A DNA stretch of 8,147 bases from an uncultured Porphyromonadaceae bacterium (GCA_937898265.1 CALEJM010000247.1:1-8147), one strand, 5' to 3'; positions 1-6,569 are shown, numbered from the stretch's first letter. Translations and numbers: made by a program. Notes: generated from the letters alone by a model not told the origin.

Positions 1-52
1 TCGCGACCCCAACCTTGGCAAGGTTGTGCTCTACCAACTGAGCTATTTCCGC
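1..52 (-). tRNA. tRNA-Gly (GCC anticodon), 3' part cut off by window edge
   Basis: Read on the minus strand from 52, the sequence is the 5' acceptor strand GCGGAAA, then TA, D-stem GCTC, a D-loop with AGTTGGTA, closing strand GAGC, and an anticodon stem CAACC/GGTTG around loop TTGCCAA. The anticodon GCC lies at 17-19, which decodes GGC and GGU as glycine. The variable region GGGTC follows and the window ends at the start of the T-arm, so the T-arm and 3' acceptor strand are missing only because of the cut. There is no sign of damage in the visible part. Identity rests on the anticodon and cloverleaf arms seen directly. Confidence 0.95.
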
Positions 53-101
53 ATTAAAAGAACGATTCTTTACTGAGCCGCGTGGCTCTCGTTTGCGGGT
101 G

Positions 102-132
102 CAAAAGTACAAACAATTTTTGAATTACCAAA
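102..132 (-). promoter_or_regulatory. Bacteroidota-type promoter for tRNA-Gly
   Basis: On the minus strand TTTG (132-129) is followed by a 19-base spacer and TACTTTTG (109-102). This matches the Bacteroides sigma-ABfr consensus TTTG-N19-TAnnTTTG exactly. Transcription should begin near 95, leaving a leader of about 40 bases before the tRNA. The leader contains a stem-loop GAGCC/GGCTC with loop of four (75-79 with 84-88). Confidence 0.75.
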
Positions 133-211
133 CTTTTTTCCAAGAAAAAAAATATTTTTTTATATGCCATATTTAGGAGGTTCGTAGTGCGCAAGGTATC
201 AAGAAAATAAC

Positions 212-219
212 TATCTTTG
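212..219 (+). promoter_or_regulatory. Probable -7 element of the glnS promoter
   Basis: TATCTTTG matches the Bacteroidota -7 consensus TAnnTTTG and lies 41 bases before the glnS start codon. No TTTG is visible at the expected 19-21 base spacing upstream, so the -33 half is weak or absent. Just after it, CAAATT (220-225) and AATTTG (232-237) form a weak AT-rich inverted repeat near the expected transcript start. The TAnnTTTG match and its position are the only support. Confidence 0.55.
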
Positions 220-260
220 CAAATTGAAATAAATTTGTTCCAAAAACAACACATACTACT

Positions 261-1952
261 ATGACAGAGATAAAAGAAACCGATTCTCCAAAGAAAAGTC
301 TCAACTTTATTGAGCAGATTGTAGAATCAGACTTAGCTGAAGGACTGAACAATGGACGCATCCAAACGCGCTTTCCACCAGAACCTAACGGCTATCTCCA
401 TATCGGTCACGCCAAGGCCATCTGCCTTGACTTCGGCATCGCAGAACGCTACGGCGGAGTCTGCAACCTCCGTTTCGACGACACGAACCCAGTGAAAGAA
501 GACGTAGAATACGTCGACTCTATCCAAGAAGATATCGCTTGGTTGGGCTTCAAATGGAACAAAATCTTCTACGCTTCCGACTATTTCCAGCAACTTTTCG
601 ACCTCGCCATCCGTTTTATCAAAGAAGGCAAGGCATATGTTGACGAACAAAGTGCAGAAACAATAGCACAGCAGAAAGGCACACCTACAACCCCTGGCAT
701 CGAAAGTCCTTTCCGCAACCGCCCTATCGAAGAAAACCTCGCCCTCTTTATGAAGATGGCCAACGGTGAGATAGCTGACGGCACCATGGTTCTCCGCGCC
801 AAGATTGATATGGCATCTTCTAACATGCACTTCCGCGACCCTATCATGTACCGCATCATCACCACCCATCCTCACCACAAAACTGGCGACAAATGGAAGG
901 TTTACCCAATGTACGACTTCGCACACGGTCAGTCCGACTATTTCGAGGGGGTTACCCACTCACTCTGCACATTGGAATTTGAGGTACACCGTCCACTCTA
1001 CGACTGGTTCATCGACCAGTTTGCAACTCCAGAGTACAGACCTAAGCAGCGCGAGTTCAACCGTTTGAACATCACTTACACCGTGATGAGCAAGCGTAAG
1101 ATGCTCCAACTGGTCAAGGAAGGTCTTGTTCGCGGCTGGGACGACCCTCGCATGCCAACAATCTGTGGTATGCGTCGCAGAGGCTATACTCCTCAGTCTA
1201 TCCGCAGCTTCATCGATAAGATTGGCTATACCAAATATGAGGCCATGAACGACGTTTCACTGCTTGAAGCAGCTGTTCGCGAGGACCTCAAGCCTACAGC
1301 ACCACGCGTTTGCGCTATCATCGACCCTGTGAAACTCGTGATTACCAACTACCCAGAAGGCACCACAGAGACACTCGTCACCGAGAACAACCCAGACAAT
1401 CCTAACGGCGGCACACGCGAGCTCACTTTCGGTCGCGAACTCTATATTGAGCGCAACGACTTCATGGAAGAGGCTCCAAAAGACTTCTTCCGCCTCTCTC
1501 CTGGCGGTCGCGAGGTGCGTCTGAAGAGTGCATACATCATCCAAGCCACCGGTTGCGAAAAAGACGCCGAGGGCAAGATTACTACTATCTATTGTACCTA
1601 CGACCCAGAGAGCAAGAGCGGCACCGAAGGCGGCAACCGCAAGGTGAAGAGCACCATCAACTGGGTAGAATACAACAGCGCCATCGACGCTGAGGTTCGT
1701 ATGTACGACCGCCTCTTTGCCGTTGAGAACCCTTCTGCTTCCGACCAAGACTTCCGCGACCTCCTCAACCCAGAATCACTGAAGGTGATGACCGGCTGCA
1801 AAGTAGAGGCTGCTATGGGCAATGTCAAGGAATACGACCACTTCCAATTCCTCAAAGTCGGCTACTTTACCGCCGACCGCGACAGTCAACCAGGCAAACC
1901 AGTGTTCAACCTCACCGTTTCGCTGAAAGACAACTGGGCAAAAAAGAAATAA
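261..1952 (+). CDS. glnS: Glutaminyl-tRNA synthetase (GlnRS)
   Basis: Cytoplasmic class Ic aminoacyl-tRNA synthetase that charges tRNA-Gln with glutamine using ATP. The protein is 563 residues, close to the roughly 550 of bacterial GlnRS. The N-terminal Rossmann catalytic core carries the class I HIGH signature inside PEPNGYLHIGHAK (HIGH at 47-50) and the KMSKS-type loop in the GlnRS form VMSKRK (275-280). The flanking RFPPEPNGYLHIGHAK context separates it from bacterial GluRS. From about residue 340 the sequence fits the C-terminal beta-barrel anticodon-binding domains. The ATG at 261 is preceded by an A-rich leader without Shine-Dalgarno, as usual in Bacteroidota. A PLP aminotransferase starts 18 bases downstream, so the two are probably co-transcribed. 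No frame break or missing motif is seen. Confidence 0.96.
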   Translation: MTEIKETDSPKKSLNFIEQIVESDLAEGLNNGRIQTRFPPEPNGYLHIGHAKAICLDFGIAERYGGVCNLRFDDTNPVKEDVEYVDSIQEDIAWLGFKWNKIFYASDYFQQLFDLAIRFIKEGKAYVDEQSAETIAQQKGTPTTPGIESPFRNRPIEENLALFMKMANGEIADGTMVLRAKIDMASSNMHFRDPIMYRIITTHPHHKTGDKWKVYPMYDFAHGQSDYFEGVTHSLCTLEFEVHRPLYDWFIDQFATPEYRPKQREFNRLNITYTVMSKRKMLQLVKEGLVRGWDDPRMPTICGMRRRGYTPQSIRSFIDKIGYTKYEAMNDVSLLEAAVREDLKPTAPRVCAIIDPVKLVITNYPEGTTETLVTENNPDNPNGGTRELTFGRELYIERNDFMEEAPKDFFRLSPGGREVRLKSAYIIQATGCEKDAEGKITTIYCTYDPESKSGTEGGNRKVKSTINWVEYNSAIDAEVRMYDRLFAVENPSASDQDFRDLLNPESLKVMTGCKVEAAMGNVKEYDHFQFLKVGYFTADRDSQPGKPVFNLTVSLKDNWAKKK

Positions 1953-1970
1953 AACTACAAATCATATTAT

Positions 1971-3176
1971 ATGGAATTTCAATTCTCAGAATGTGTAAAC
2001 CAGTTGCGCTCTTCCGCTATCCGCGAATTGCTCAAACTGGCCACTCGTCCAGACATCATCTCTTTTGCTGGTGGCATGCCAGGCAACGAGCTCTTCCCTG
2101 TTGAGGAGATGCGCAAAATGGGCGACGAATTCACTCGCAAAGAGTGGGAAGAAGGTATGCAATACGGACCAACCGACGGCTATCCAAAATTGTTGGAGTC
2201 GTTGAAAGAGTGGTTGAGAGGTCGCAACTTCCCTGTTGACACCAACGAACTCATCATCACCACCGGCTCTTTGCAAGCTATCGACATCATCGGCAAACTG
2301 TTCATCAATCCAGGCGACCTCGTACTCACCGAAAACCCTGTGTTCATCGGCGGCGTATCTGCATTCAAATCTCACAGAGGCGTTGTAAAAGGCATCGACC
2401 TTGACGACAACGGCATCGTTATCGAACAACTCCAAGAGGCTTTGAAAGAGAACCCAAAACTTCTCTATATCACCCCTAACTTCCACAACCCAGCTGGCTT
2501 GACCTACAGTCAGGAGCGTCGCAAACAACTCATCGACGTGATGCGCAACAGCGACTGTCTCATCATTGAGGACGACGCTTATGGCGAGCTCTATTTCGAC
2601 GACGAGGCCTACAAGAACTCTCGTCCAATGAAGACTTGGGTGGACCCAGAGATGGACAAAAAGATTCTCTACGTCGGCTCCAACTCCAAAATCTTTGGTC
2701 CTGGTCTCCGCGTAGCATGGGCTTTGGTGCCAAAAGAGATTCGCGAGAAGATGTCTATCAGCAAACAATGTATCGACGCCTGCACCCCAACACTGTCACA
2801 GCTCTACTTCCACAAATTCCTCTCAACAGGTCAACTTGACAAATACATCACCTTCTTGAGAGGCGTTTACAAAGGACGTCGCGACTGCATGGCTGAATGC
2901 ATTGCTAAATATTTCCCAAAAGAGATTTCTTACGTTAAGCCACAAGGCGGTTTCTACTATTGGATTCACCTCCCAGAGGGCGTTGACGAGAAGGAGCTCT
3001 TCGATCGTTCCGTTGAACGTGGCGCAGTATTTGTAATCGGCAGCGTATTCAACCCATACGCCGAGAAAAACGGCTACATCCGCGTTTCATACTGCAATAC
3101 TCCTGAAGATCAGATTGAAAAAGGTATCAAGATTATCGGTGACGTAATGCACGAAATCATGGCTGAGAAGAAATAA
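1971..3176 (+). CDS. PLP-dependent aminotransferase, class I/II fold (2-aminoadipate/aromatic aminotransferase-like)
   Basis: A 401-residue fold-type I aminotransferase, presumably a cytoplasmic homodimer. Visible landmarks: the N-terminal SFAGGMPGNELFP (31-43) typical of the LysN/MocR-domain/kynurenine-aminoadipate branch; YITPNFHNPAG with Asn173; EDDAYGEL (200-207) whose Asp202 would hold the PLP pyridine nitrogen; SNSK with Lys240 as the Schiff-base lysine; GPGLR with Arg247 near the PLP phosphate; and Arg371 in YIRVSYC as the likely substrate carboxylate contact. All catalytic residues are present. There is no N-terminal GntR helix-turn-helix, so it is an enzyme rather than a MocR regulator. 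Substrate cannot be read from sequence; aminoadipate, aromatic or branched-chain amino acids are all possible. It lies 18 bases after glnS with no promoter seen between, and is followed by a strong terminator. Confidence 0.9.
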   Translation: MEFQFSECVNQLRSSAIRELLKLATRPDIISFAGGMPGNELFPVEEMRKMGDEFTRKEWEEGMQYGPTDGYPKLLESLKEWLRGRNFPVDTNELIITTGSLQAIDIIGKLFINPGDLVLTENPVFIGGVSAFKSHRGVVKGIDLDDNGIVIEQLQEALKENPKLLYITPNFHNPAGLTYSQERRKQLIDVMRNSDCLIIEDDAYGELYFDDEAYKNSRPMKTWVDPEMDKKILYVGSNSKIFGPGLRVAWALVPKEIREKMSISKQCIDACTPTLSQLYFHKFLSTGQLDKYITFLRGVYKGRRDCMAECIAKYFPKEISYVKPQGGFYYWIHLPEGVDEKELFDRSVERGAVFVIGSVFNPYAEKNGYIRVSYCNTPEDQIEKGIKIIGDVMHEIMAEKK

Positions 3177-3198
3177 GTTCACCTCTCCACAACAACAG

Positions 3199-3231
3199 AA
3201 AGACTAACGGCACACACCGTTAGTCTTTTTT
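3199..3231 (+). terminator. Intrinsic terminator of the glnS-aminotransferase unit
   Basis: Perfect 12-base-pair stem, AAAGACTAACGG (3199-3210) with CCGTTAGTCTTT (3217-3228), a six-base loop CACACA and a continuing T-run. It starts 22 bases after the aminotransferase stop codon and faces the convergent T9SS gene. Confidence 0.92.
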
Positions 3232-3244
3232 ATTGCCCCCCAAA

Positions 3245-3286
3245 ATAGAGAAGGGGCCGACGCAGCATTGCCACGCCAACCCCTTC
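3245..3286 (-). terminator. Terminator of the convergent T9SS-cargo gene
   Basis: On the minus strand, GAAGGGG (3286-3280) pairs with CCCCTTC (3256-3250). The stem extends inward through TTGGCG (3279-3274) against CGTCGG (3262-3257) using T·G pairs. Those inner positions pair only in the minus-strand transcript (they are C·A mismatches on the plus strand), which assigns the hairpin to this strand. A modest TCTATTTT tract follows. It lies 20 bases after the stop at 3307. Confidence 0.7.
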
Positions 3287-3306
3287 GAGCATCAAATCAC
3301 TATATG

Positions 3307-4230
3307 CTATTTTTTGACGAACGACGCTGTTTGAAGCGTGTTACCAGATCGCACATTAATATAATAGACACCGGCAGCAAGACCGTTAACATCAACTGTG
3401 TAGTCGGTGCGATTAGCCTCAAGACCTACAGCAGCAATGGTGCGTCCTTGTGCATCAACGATGTTCATGTTGGCAGCCTCAGCTGTTGGCGCCATCTTGA
3501 TATTCAAGATTTCCGTAGTAGGATTTGGGAAGACGGTGAGATTAAGTTTCTCTGTGGCCTGTTCAACGCCTTGAACGATAGGTTGAATCAGGATAGTATC
3601 GTTGACAATGGTTGAACCAATACGGATATAACCATCGGTGATAGTTGCGCCATAAGGAGCAACGATTTCCACGCCCATGAGGTCGATATTCTGGAAATCG
3701 CCCAATGCGCAGTCAAGACCGAAAGTCTTAACGGTGGCGTCCACAATAGTCAAGAACTCATTGCTATAGCCATAGAGTCCCCAGTTGTAATACTGGTGGT
3801 CGCAGTTGACGTAGACTGTGGTAGAGTTGATTGCCAAGTGACATGGGTCGTTGTTTGGACCAACACGACATTCGATATAGCCGATGTTCAGCGAGCCGCT
3901 ACCCGTAATCACAGTATTTAAATAAGAAACATAGAGACAGCAAGTAATGACGTTGTTGCCCACCAAATTGATGACCAAATCAGTAGACATGCCTTTTGCG
4001 TCAATCATAAAGAGGTTGACGTTGTTAAGGGTAAGAGTAAGTGTGTTGGGATCATAAGAGATAGAGCCCGTGATTCCGTCACCGGTCACATCATGAGCGT
4101 TTGAAGAGGTGATATTTACGCTATTAACGACAATACCATAATCTATCTCAGTGCTCTGAGCGCGTGCGCCTACACATACGAGTGTGCAAAACGCTACCAC
4201 CATTGTGGCAATGTAACAACATTTGTTCAT
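3307..4230 (-). CDS. Secreted protein with T9SS type A sorting domain and beta-helix-like body
   Basis: A 307-residue exported protein of unknown function. Residues 1-25 are a signal peptide (MNK, hydrophobic core, then GARA before QS). Residues 27-220 are rich in short beta-strand repeats such as ITGSISYDPNTLTLTLNN (53-70), resembling the right-handed beta-helix or carbohydrate-binding-like repeats of secreted Bacteroidales proteins. Six cysteines lie in this part (97, 98, 121, 130, 143, 174). Residues 231-307 form a type A C-terminal domain for type IX secretion: LTVFPNPTTEILNI, DAQGRTI, NGLAAGVYYINV and a final FVKK. An in-frame ATG exists at 4317, but the promoter -7 box at 4303-4310 lies downstream of it, and only the start at 4230 gives an N-terminal signal peptide. 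The protein would cross the inner membrane by Sec and the outer membrane by T9SS, then be released or anchored. The ligand cannot be inferred. Confidence 0.85.
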   Translation of the reverse strand: MNKCCYIATMVVAFCTLVCVGARAQSTEIDYGIVVNSVNITSSNAHDVTGDGITGSISYDPNTLTLTLNNVNLFMIDAKGMSTDLVINLVGNNVITCCLYVSYLNTVITGSGSLNIGYIECRVGPNNDPCHLAINSTTVYVNCDHQYYNWGLYGYSNEFLTIVDATVKTFGLDCALGDFQNIDLMGVEIVAPYGATITDGYIRIGSTIVNDTILIQPIVQGVEQATEKLNLTVFPNPTTEILNIKMAPTAEAANMNIVDAQGRTIAAVGLEANRTDYTVDVNGLAAGVYYINVRSGNTLQTASFVKK

Positions 4231-4302
4231 AAAGACTAATTCTAATAAAGATGTAACAACAATGTACTCGGCGATAATATGCCGAAGTATTTTTTTCTGT
4301 GG

Positions 4303-4334
4303 CAAAGATAAGCACAAAAAAGGCCTAATGCAAA
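4303..4334 (-). promoter_or_regulatory. Promoter of the T9SS-cargo gene
   Basis: Minus strand TTTG (4334-4331), a 20-base spacer, then TATCTTTG (4310-4303), a near-perfect Bacteroidota promoter. Transcription should start near 4296, giving a leader of about 65 bases. In the leader TCGGC (4285-4281) pairs with GCCGA (4272-4268), extended by GTA/TAC beyond a one-base bulge (4265-4289). This promoter rules out the upstream in-frame ATG at 4317. The rest of the gap up to crcB (4335-4541) is AT-rich and shows no gene. Confidence 0.8.
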
Positions 4335-4541
4335 CAAATTAACACAAAAATAAACCAACCTTGCATTTTTAACCTTTAAGACATCAACAACCTTCCAACA
4401 AAGCAAATACACTAAGTTGCTATATTTCTGCACTTTAAAATAGTTTCAGAACAACAAAAACTGAAGCAAATTGAGTTAACTTTCTAAATGTTAAAGTATT
4501 TTTTGAACAAATGTGTTCGAAGAGGGGGAATTGGGGTTGAT

Positions 4542-4907
4542 TTAGGCGAAGAGCGACTGACCAATCCAGAGAGCAAGCAGGCCGAGAAAAAGACTCAGAG
4601 CAGCATAGCCAACTGCCACGAGCACCTGAGATGCGGAGAGCATACCGAACGACTCGTTGATAAAGGTGCTAAACGTGGTAAAACCACCGCAGAAGCCAAC
4701 TATGAGCAGCAGACGGAGCGAACTGTTTCCGTGGCAATATCTGTCTATCAAACCCGATAAAATGCCTATCAAAAGGCAACCCAGGACGTTAACAAGAAGC
4801 GTGCCTAATGGGTAGGAACCATTGAGCCAACGAGAGAGCAGCCAGCGCAAAACACCGCCAAATCCGGCACCACAAAAAACTATTAATAAACGGGAGAAGA
4901 TTTCCAC
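4542..4907 (-). CDS. crcB: CrcB/Fluc fluoride ion channel
   Basis: Small inner-membrane fluoride exporter, 121 residues with four hydrophobic segments (about 4-24, 32-52, 64-86, 95-118). Fluc proteins work as dual-topology homodimers that let fluoride leak out of the cell. Family motifs are complete: GAGFGGVLRW (13-22), GTLLVNVLG with the conserved Asn40, and GFCGGFTTFSTF (71-82) carrying the pore phenylalanines Phe79 and Phe82 and the TTFST polar track. The start is GTG at 4907. Upstream in frame there are only five codons before a stop, and none is a normal start. It sits 91 bases after rpmH on the same strand. No fluoride riboswitch fold is recognisable upstream. Confidence 0.93.
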   Translation of the reverse strand: MEIFSRLLIVFCGAGFGGVLRWLLSRWLNGSYPLGTLLVNVLGCLLIGILSGLIDRYCHGNSSLRLLLIVGFCGGFTTFSTFINESFGMLSASQVLVAVGYAALSLFLGLLALWIGQSLFA

Positions 4908-4940
4908 AACGACGATTGATTTTTAGAAAACTACAAATAC

Positions 4941-4975
4941 AAATAGGCAGCAAACATAGAGTTTACTGCCTATTT
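4941..4975 (-). terminator. Hairpin between rpmH and crcB, probable rpmH terminator
   Basis: AAATAGGCAG and CTGCCTATTT (4941-4950 with 4966-4975) form a 10-pair stem, extended by four further A/T-G/C pairs (4952-4955 with 4961-4964). The single interruption at 4951/4965 is a T·G pair on the minus strand and a C·A mismatch on the plus strand, so the hairpin suits the minus-strand transcript. A T-rich but broken tract follows. The loop side also contains TATGTTTG (4958-4951), a possible -7 box for crcB, so terminator and promoter may overlap. Confidence 0.6.
4951..4958 (-). promoter_or_regulatory. Possible -7 element for crcB
   Basis: TATGTTTG on the minus strand fits TAnnTTTG and lies 43 bases before the GTG start of crcB. 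No clear TTTG is found 19-21 bases upstream (only CTTTAG is near), so this is a weak call. Read-through from rpmH is the alternative. Confidence 0.35.
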
Positions 4976-4998
4976 ATGTCTAAAGCGTGACAAAAATC

Positions 4999-5154
4999 TT
5001 AACCTTTAGCGCATGAGCAAGAAACGGTGAGTCTCTTTCTGCCCTTTGCACGGCGTGCTGACAATACGCGACGGCCATTAGCTGTAGCCATTCTCTGACG
5101 GAAACCGTGTTTGTTTCTACGCTTTCTATTCGATGGTTGAAACGTTCTTTTCAT
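4999..5154 (-). CDS. rpmH: 50S ribosomal protein L34
   Basis: A 51-residue, very basic protein of the large ribosomal subunit. The N-terminus [18 protein letters not shown], followed by [13 protein letters not shown] and [13 protein letters not shown], is the diagnostic L34 sequence. The ATG is at 5154 and TAA at 4999-5001. The last six residues, CSCAKG, differ from the charged, acidic TVSDE-type tail I recall in Bacteroides and Prevotella. Neither alternative frame restores that tail, so it looks like divergence, not a frameshift. It has its own promoter and sits between the M23-LysM gene and crcB, away from the rnpA-dnaA neighbourhood where rpmH is found in many other bacteria. Confidence 0.96.
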   Translation of the reverse strand: MKRTFQPSNRKRRNKHGFRQRMATANGRRVLSARRAKGRKRLTVSCSCAKG

Positions 5155-5213
5155 TGTAAATCAATATTATAGTGTTTATTTTTTTAATTCTAAGTCCGCA
5201 GATTTGCGGAGTG

Positions 5214-5243
5214 CAAAGATACTACAATAATTTATATATGCAA
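5214..5243 (-). promoter_or_regulatory. Promoter of rpmH
   Basis: Minus strand TTG (5243-5241), a 19-base spacer, then TATCTTTG (5221-5214). Only the first T of the -33 TTTG is missing. Transcription should start near 5208. A stem TCCGCA/TGCGGA with a four-base loop (5195-5210) lies right at the predicted 5' end, about 40 bases before the start codon. Confidence 0.72.
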
Positions 5244-5244
5244 T

Positions 5245-5262
5245 AAGTTTAGGCAAAAACTT
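5245..5262 (-). terminator. Weak hairpin after the M23-LysM gene
   Basis: AAGTTT (5262-5257) and AAACTT (5250-5245) form a six-pair AT-rich stem with loop TTGCCT, 35 bases after the M23 stop codon. No proper T-run follows and it abuts the rpmH -33 box, so it may be a leaky terminator or chance. Confidence 0.25.
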
Positions 5263-5297
5263 CACATTTTTAGCACAAACTATTGTATATCAGCGCA

Positions 5298-6158
5298 TCA
5301 ACGATACCTAATCTTTTGTCCGATGCTCAAAATTGACGTTTTGCTGATGTGATTCAGTTTGCAAAGTTTGTCAACTGAAGTGTTGTATCGACGTGCAATG
5401 CCCGAAAGGGTGTCGTTTTGTTTTACTCTATAGTAGGCCGTTCCGCTGCTGGAGCTGCTGGTTGACGGCTTAGCATTCAAACCTGGGGTGGAGAGCACCT
5501 GATGTTTGACGTGGCTGTAGGTTTCGTTGCGAGTGATTTCGTAGCAGCCGGTAAGGATGCATTTGTGCTCAAAGTCAATCAGCTTCGTTGGGTTGAAAGC
5601 GTTGCCCATCATGCGCATCTCGTAGTGGAGGTGAGGACCCGTCGAGTGACCAGTGCTACCGCCCAATCCGATAGGATCGCCAGCTTTGACGTCCTGATTC
5701 TCTTTAACCAAGACCTTGGAGAGGTGGGCAGAGACGGTTTCAAGACCATTGTCGTGACGAATCACCACATATCGACCGTAACCTTTGGCTTCGTAGTCTA
5801 CGATACGGATTTTGCCAGAGAAAGAGGCTCTCACGGTGTCGCCTGTGCTCAAGCCAATGTCGATGCCATAGTGATAGCGCGAGCGACGGTAGCCGAACGT
5901 TGATGTTACGTGATTACTCTTTGTTGGGAAAACGAATTCGCAGCAATCGATTTCAATAGAATCCGGCATGCTGTCGATAACGACGCGATATGGATTCAAT
6001 CGTTCTGAGGTCCAGATGTATTTGTAGAGGTCACCGGCTGGCGAAGTGCTATCCACGCGGAAAGACTCCATCTGAACTGCAGGCACATTGGTCTGAGCTG
6101 CGACCAACATTGCGCCTACTGACAACAGCAGTGACAGGAGTATTCTTTTAAATGTCAT
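5298..6158 (-). CDS. Secreted M23 family metallopeptidase with C-terminal LysM domain
   Basis: A 286-residue exported zinc peptidase predicted to cut peptidoglycan cross-bridges or stem peptides in the periplasm. Residues 1-21 are a signal peptide (FKR, then a Leu-rich core ending VAAQ); the site lacks the lipobox cysteine. The M23/LytM domain spans about 75-195 and has its complete zinc and catalytic set: HYGID with His96 and Asp100, SAHLSK with His145, and GPHLHYE with His176 and His178. A serine-rich linker (232-238) leads to one LysM domain (about 241-286: YYRVKQNDTLSGIARRYNTS onward), which binds N-acetylglucosamine in the glycan. All ligands are kept, so it should be an active enzyme, not an EnvC/NlpD-like activator. 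It has its own promoter and a leader of about 115 bases. It could serve in cell separation or wall turnover. Confidence 0.92.
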   Translation of the reverse strand: MTFKRILLSLLLSVGAMLVAAQTNVPAVQMESFRVDSTSPAGDLYKYIWTSERLNPYRVVIDSMPDSIEIDCCEFVFPTKSNHVTSTFGYRRSRYHYGIDIGLSTGDTVRASFSGKIRIVDYEAKGYGRYVVIRHDNGLETVSAHLSKVLVKENQDVKAGDPIGLGGSTGHSTGPHLHYEMRMMGNAFNPTKLIDFEHKCILTGCYEITRNETYSHVKHQVLSTPGLNAKPSTSSSSSGTAYYRVKQNDTLSGIARRYNTSVDKLCKLNHISKTSILSIGQKIRYR

Positions 6159-6281
6159 TCTTCTTCAATTTTTAGTAGTGGGGTCCGAATAGGTTCCAGG
6201 GTATATTGTCTTGCAACAACAAACTGGAGGAGGTGCTTCTTGGTATGTCCAAAAGCATAGACATACTTCAAAACACAACGG

Positions 6282-6313
6282 CAAAGTTACGTATTTTTAT
6301 TGAGAAAAACAAA
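6282..6313 (-). promoter_or_regulatory. Promoter of the M23-LysM gene
   Basis: Minus strand TTTG (6313-6310), a 20-base spacer, then TAACTTTG (6289-6282), a full match to the Bacteroidota consensus. The transcript should start near 6275, giving an unusually long leader of about 115 bases. Near its 5' end GTATGTC (6266-6260) pairs with GACATAC (6249-6243) around a 10-base loop. Confidence 0.75.
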
Positions 6314-6511
6314 CTTTCGGGAGTCGGATTTGACCCAGAGAATGGGGCATCAAAACGCATCCACTTGGCGTAGTCTCTAAATATCAATCGGTTGCCAACA
6401 TTCCTCAGCACAACTCACCGACAAATTTCCAACAAAAAAAATTGATTATTTTAGCTATATTAGCAAGATTTCAGACTTTCAAAATAGAGTCTTCGCAAAA
6501 CAAGAGATTTA

Positions 6512-6550
6512 AAACTAAAACGGCCGTTTTGGTTTCATTCTTCCAAAACG
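6512..6550. repeat. Three-armed inverted repeat with two alternative pairings
   Basis: The central palindrome AAAACGGCCGTTTT (6517-6530) extends to 6512-6535 with one T·G pair. Its right half CGTTTTGG (6525-6532) is also a perfect inverted match to CCAAAACG (6543-6550), with a 10-base spacer. The middle arm can therefore pair with either the left or the right arm, but not both. The sequence shows this directly. Whether it acts as a protein-binding palindrome, an RNA switch or the end of a repeat element is unknown. Confidence 0.55.
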
Positions 6551-6569
6551 ACACCTCAATATGGCGTGC

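Noticed and set aside
333..959. 208-codon minus-strand frame inside glnS
   Set aside because: It is an antisense shadow of glnS, which carries both class I synthetase motifs.
4231..4317. N-terminal extension of the T9SS gene to an in-frame ATG at 4317
   Set aside because: The promoter -7 box (4303-4310) lies inside it, and the signal peptide would no longer be N-terminal.
4242..4433. 63-codon minus-strand frame between crcB and the T9SS gene
   Set aside because: It covers the T9SS promoter and leader and shows no conserved sequence.
4506..4519. GAACA/TGTTC hairpin just after the crcB stop as a terminator
   Set aside because: The stem is only five pairs and is followed by A, not T, in the minus-strand transcript.
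6320..6350. T-arm-like GGGTC/GACTCCC on the minus strand suggesting a tRNA remnant
   Set aside because: There is no acceptor, D-arm or anticodon arm at the right distances, and the stem needs a two-base bulge.
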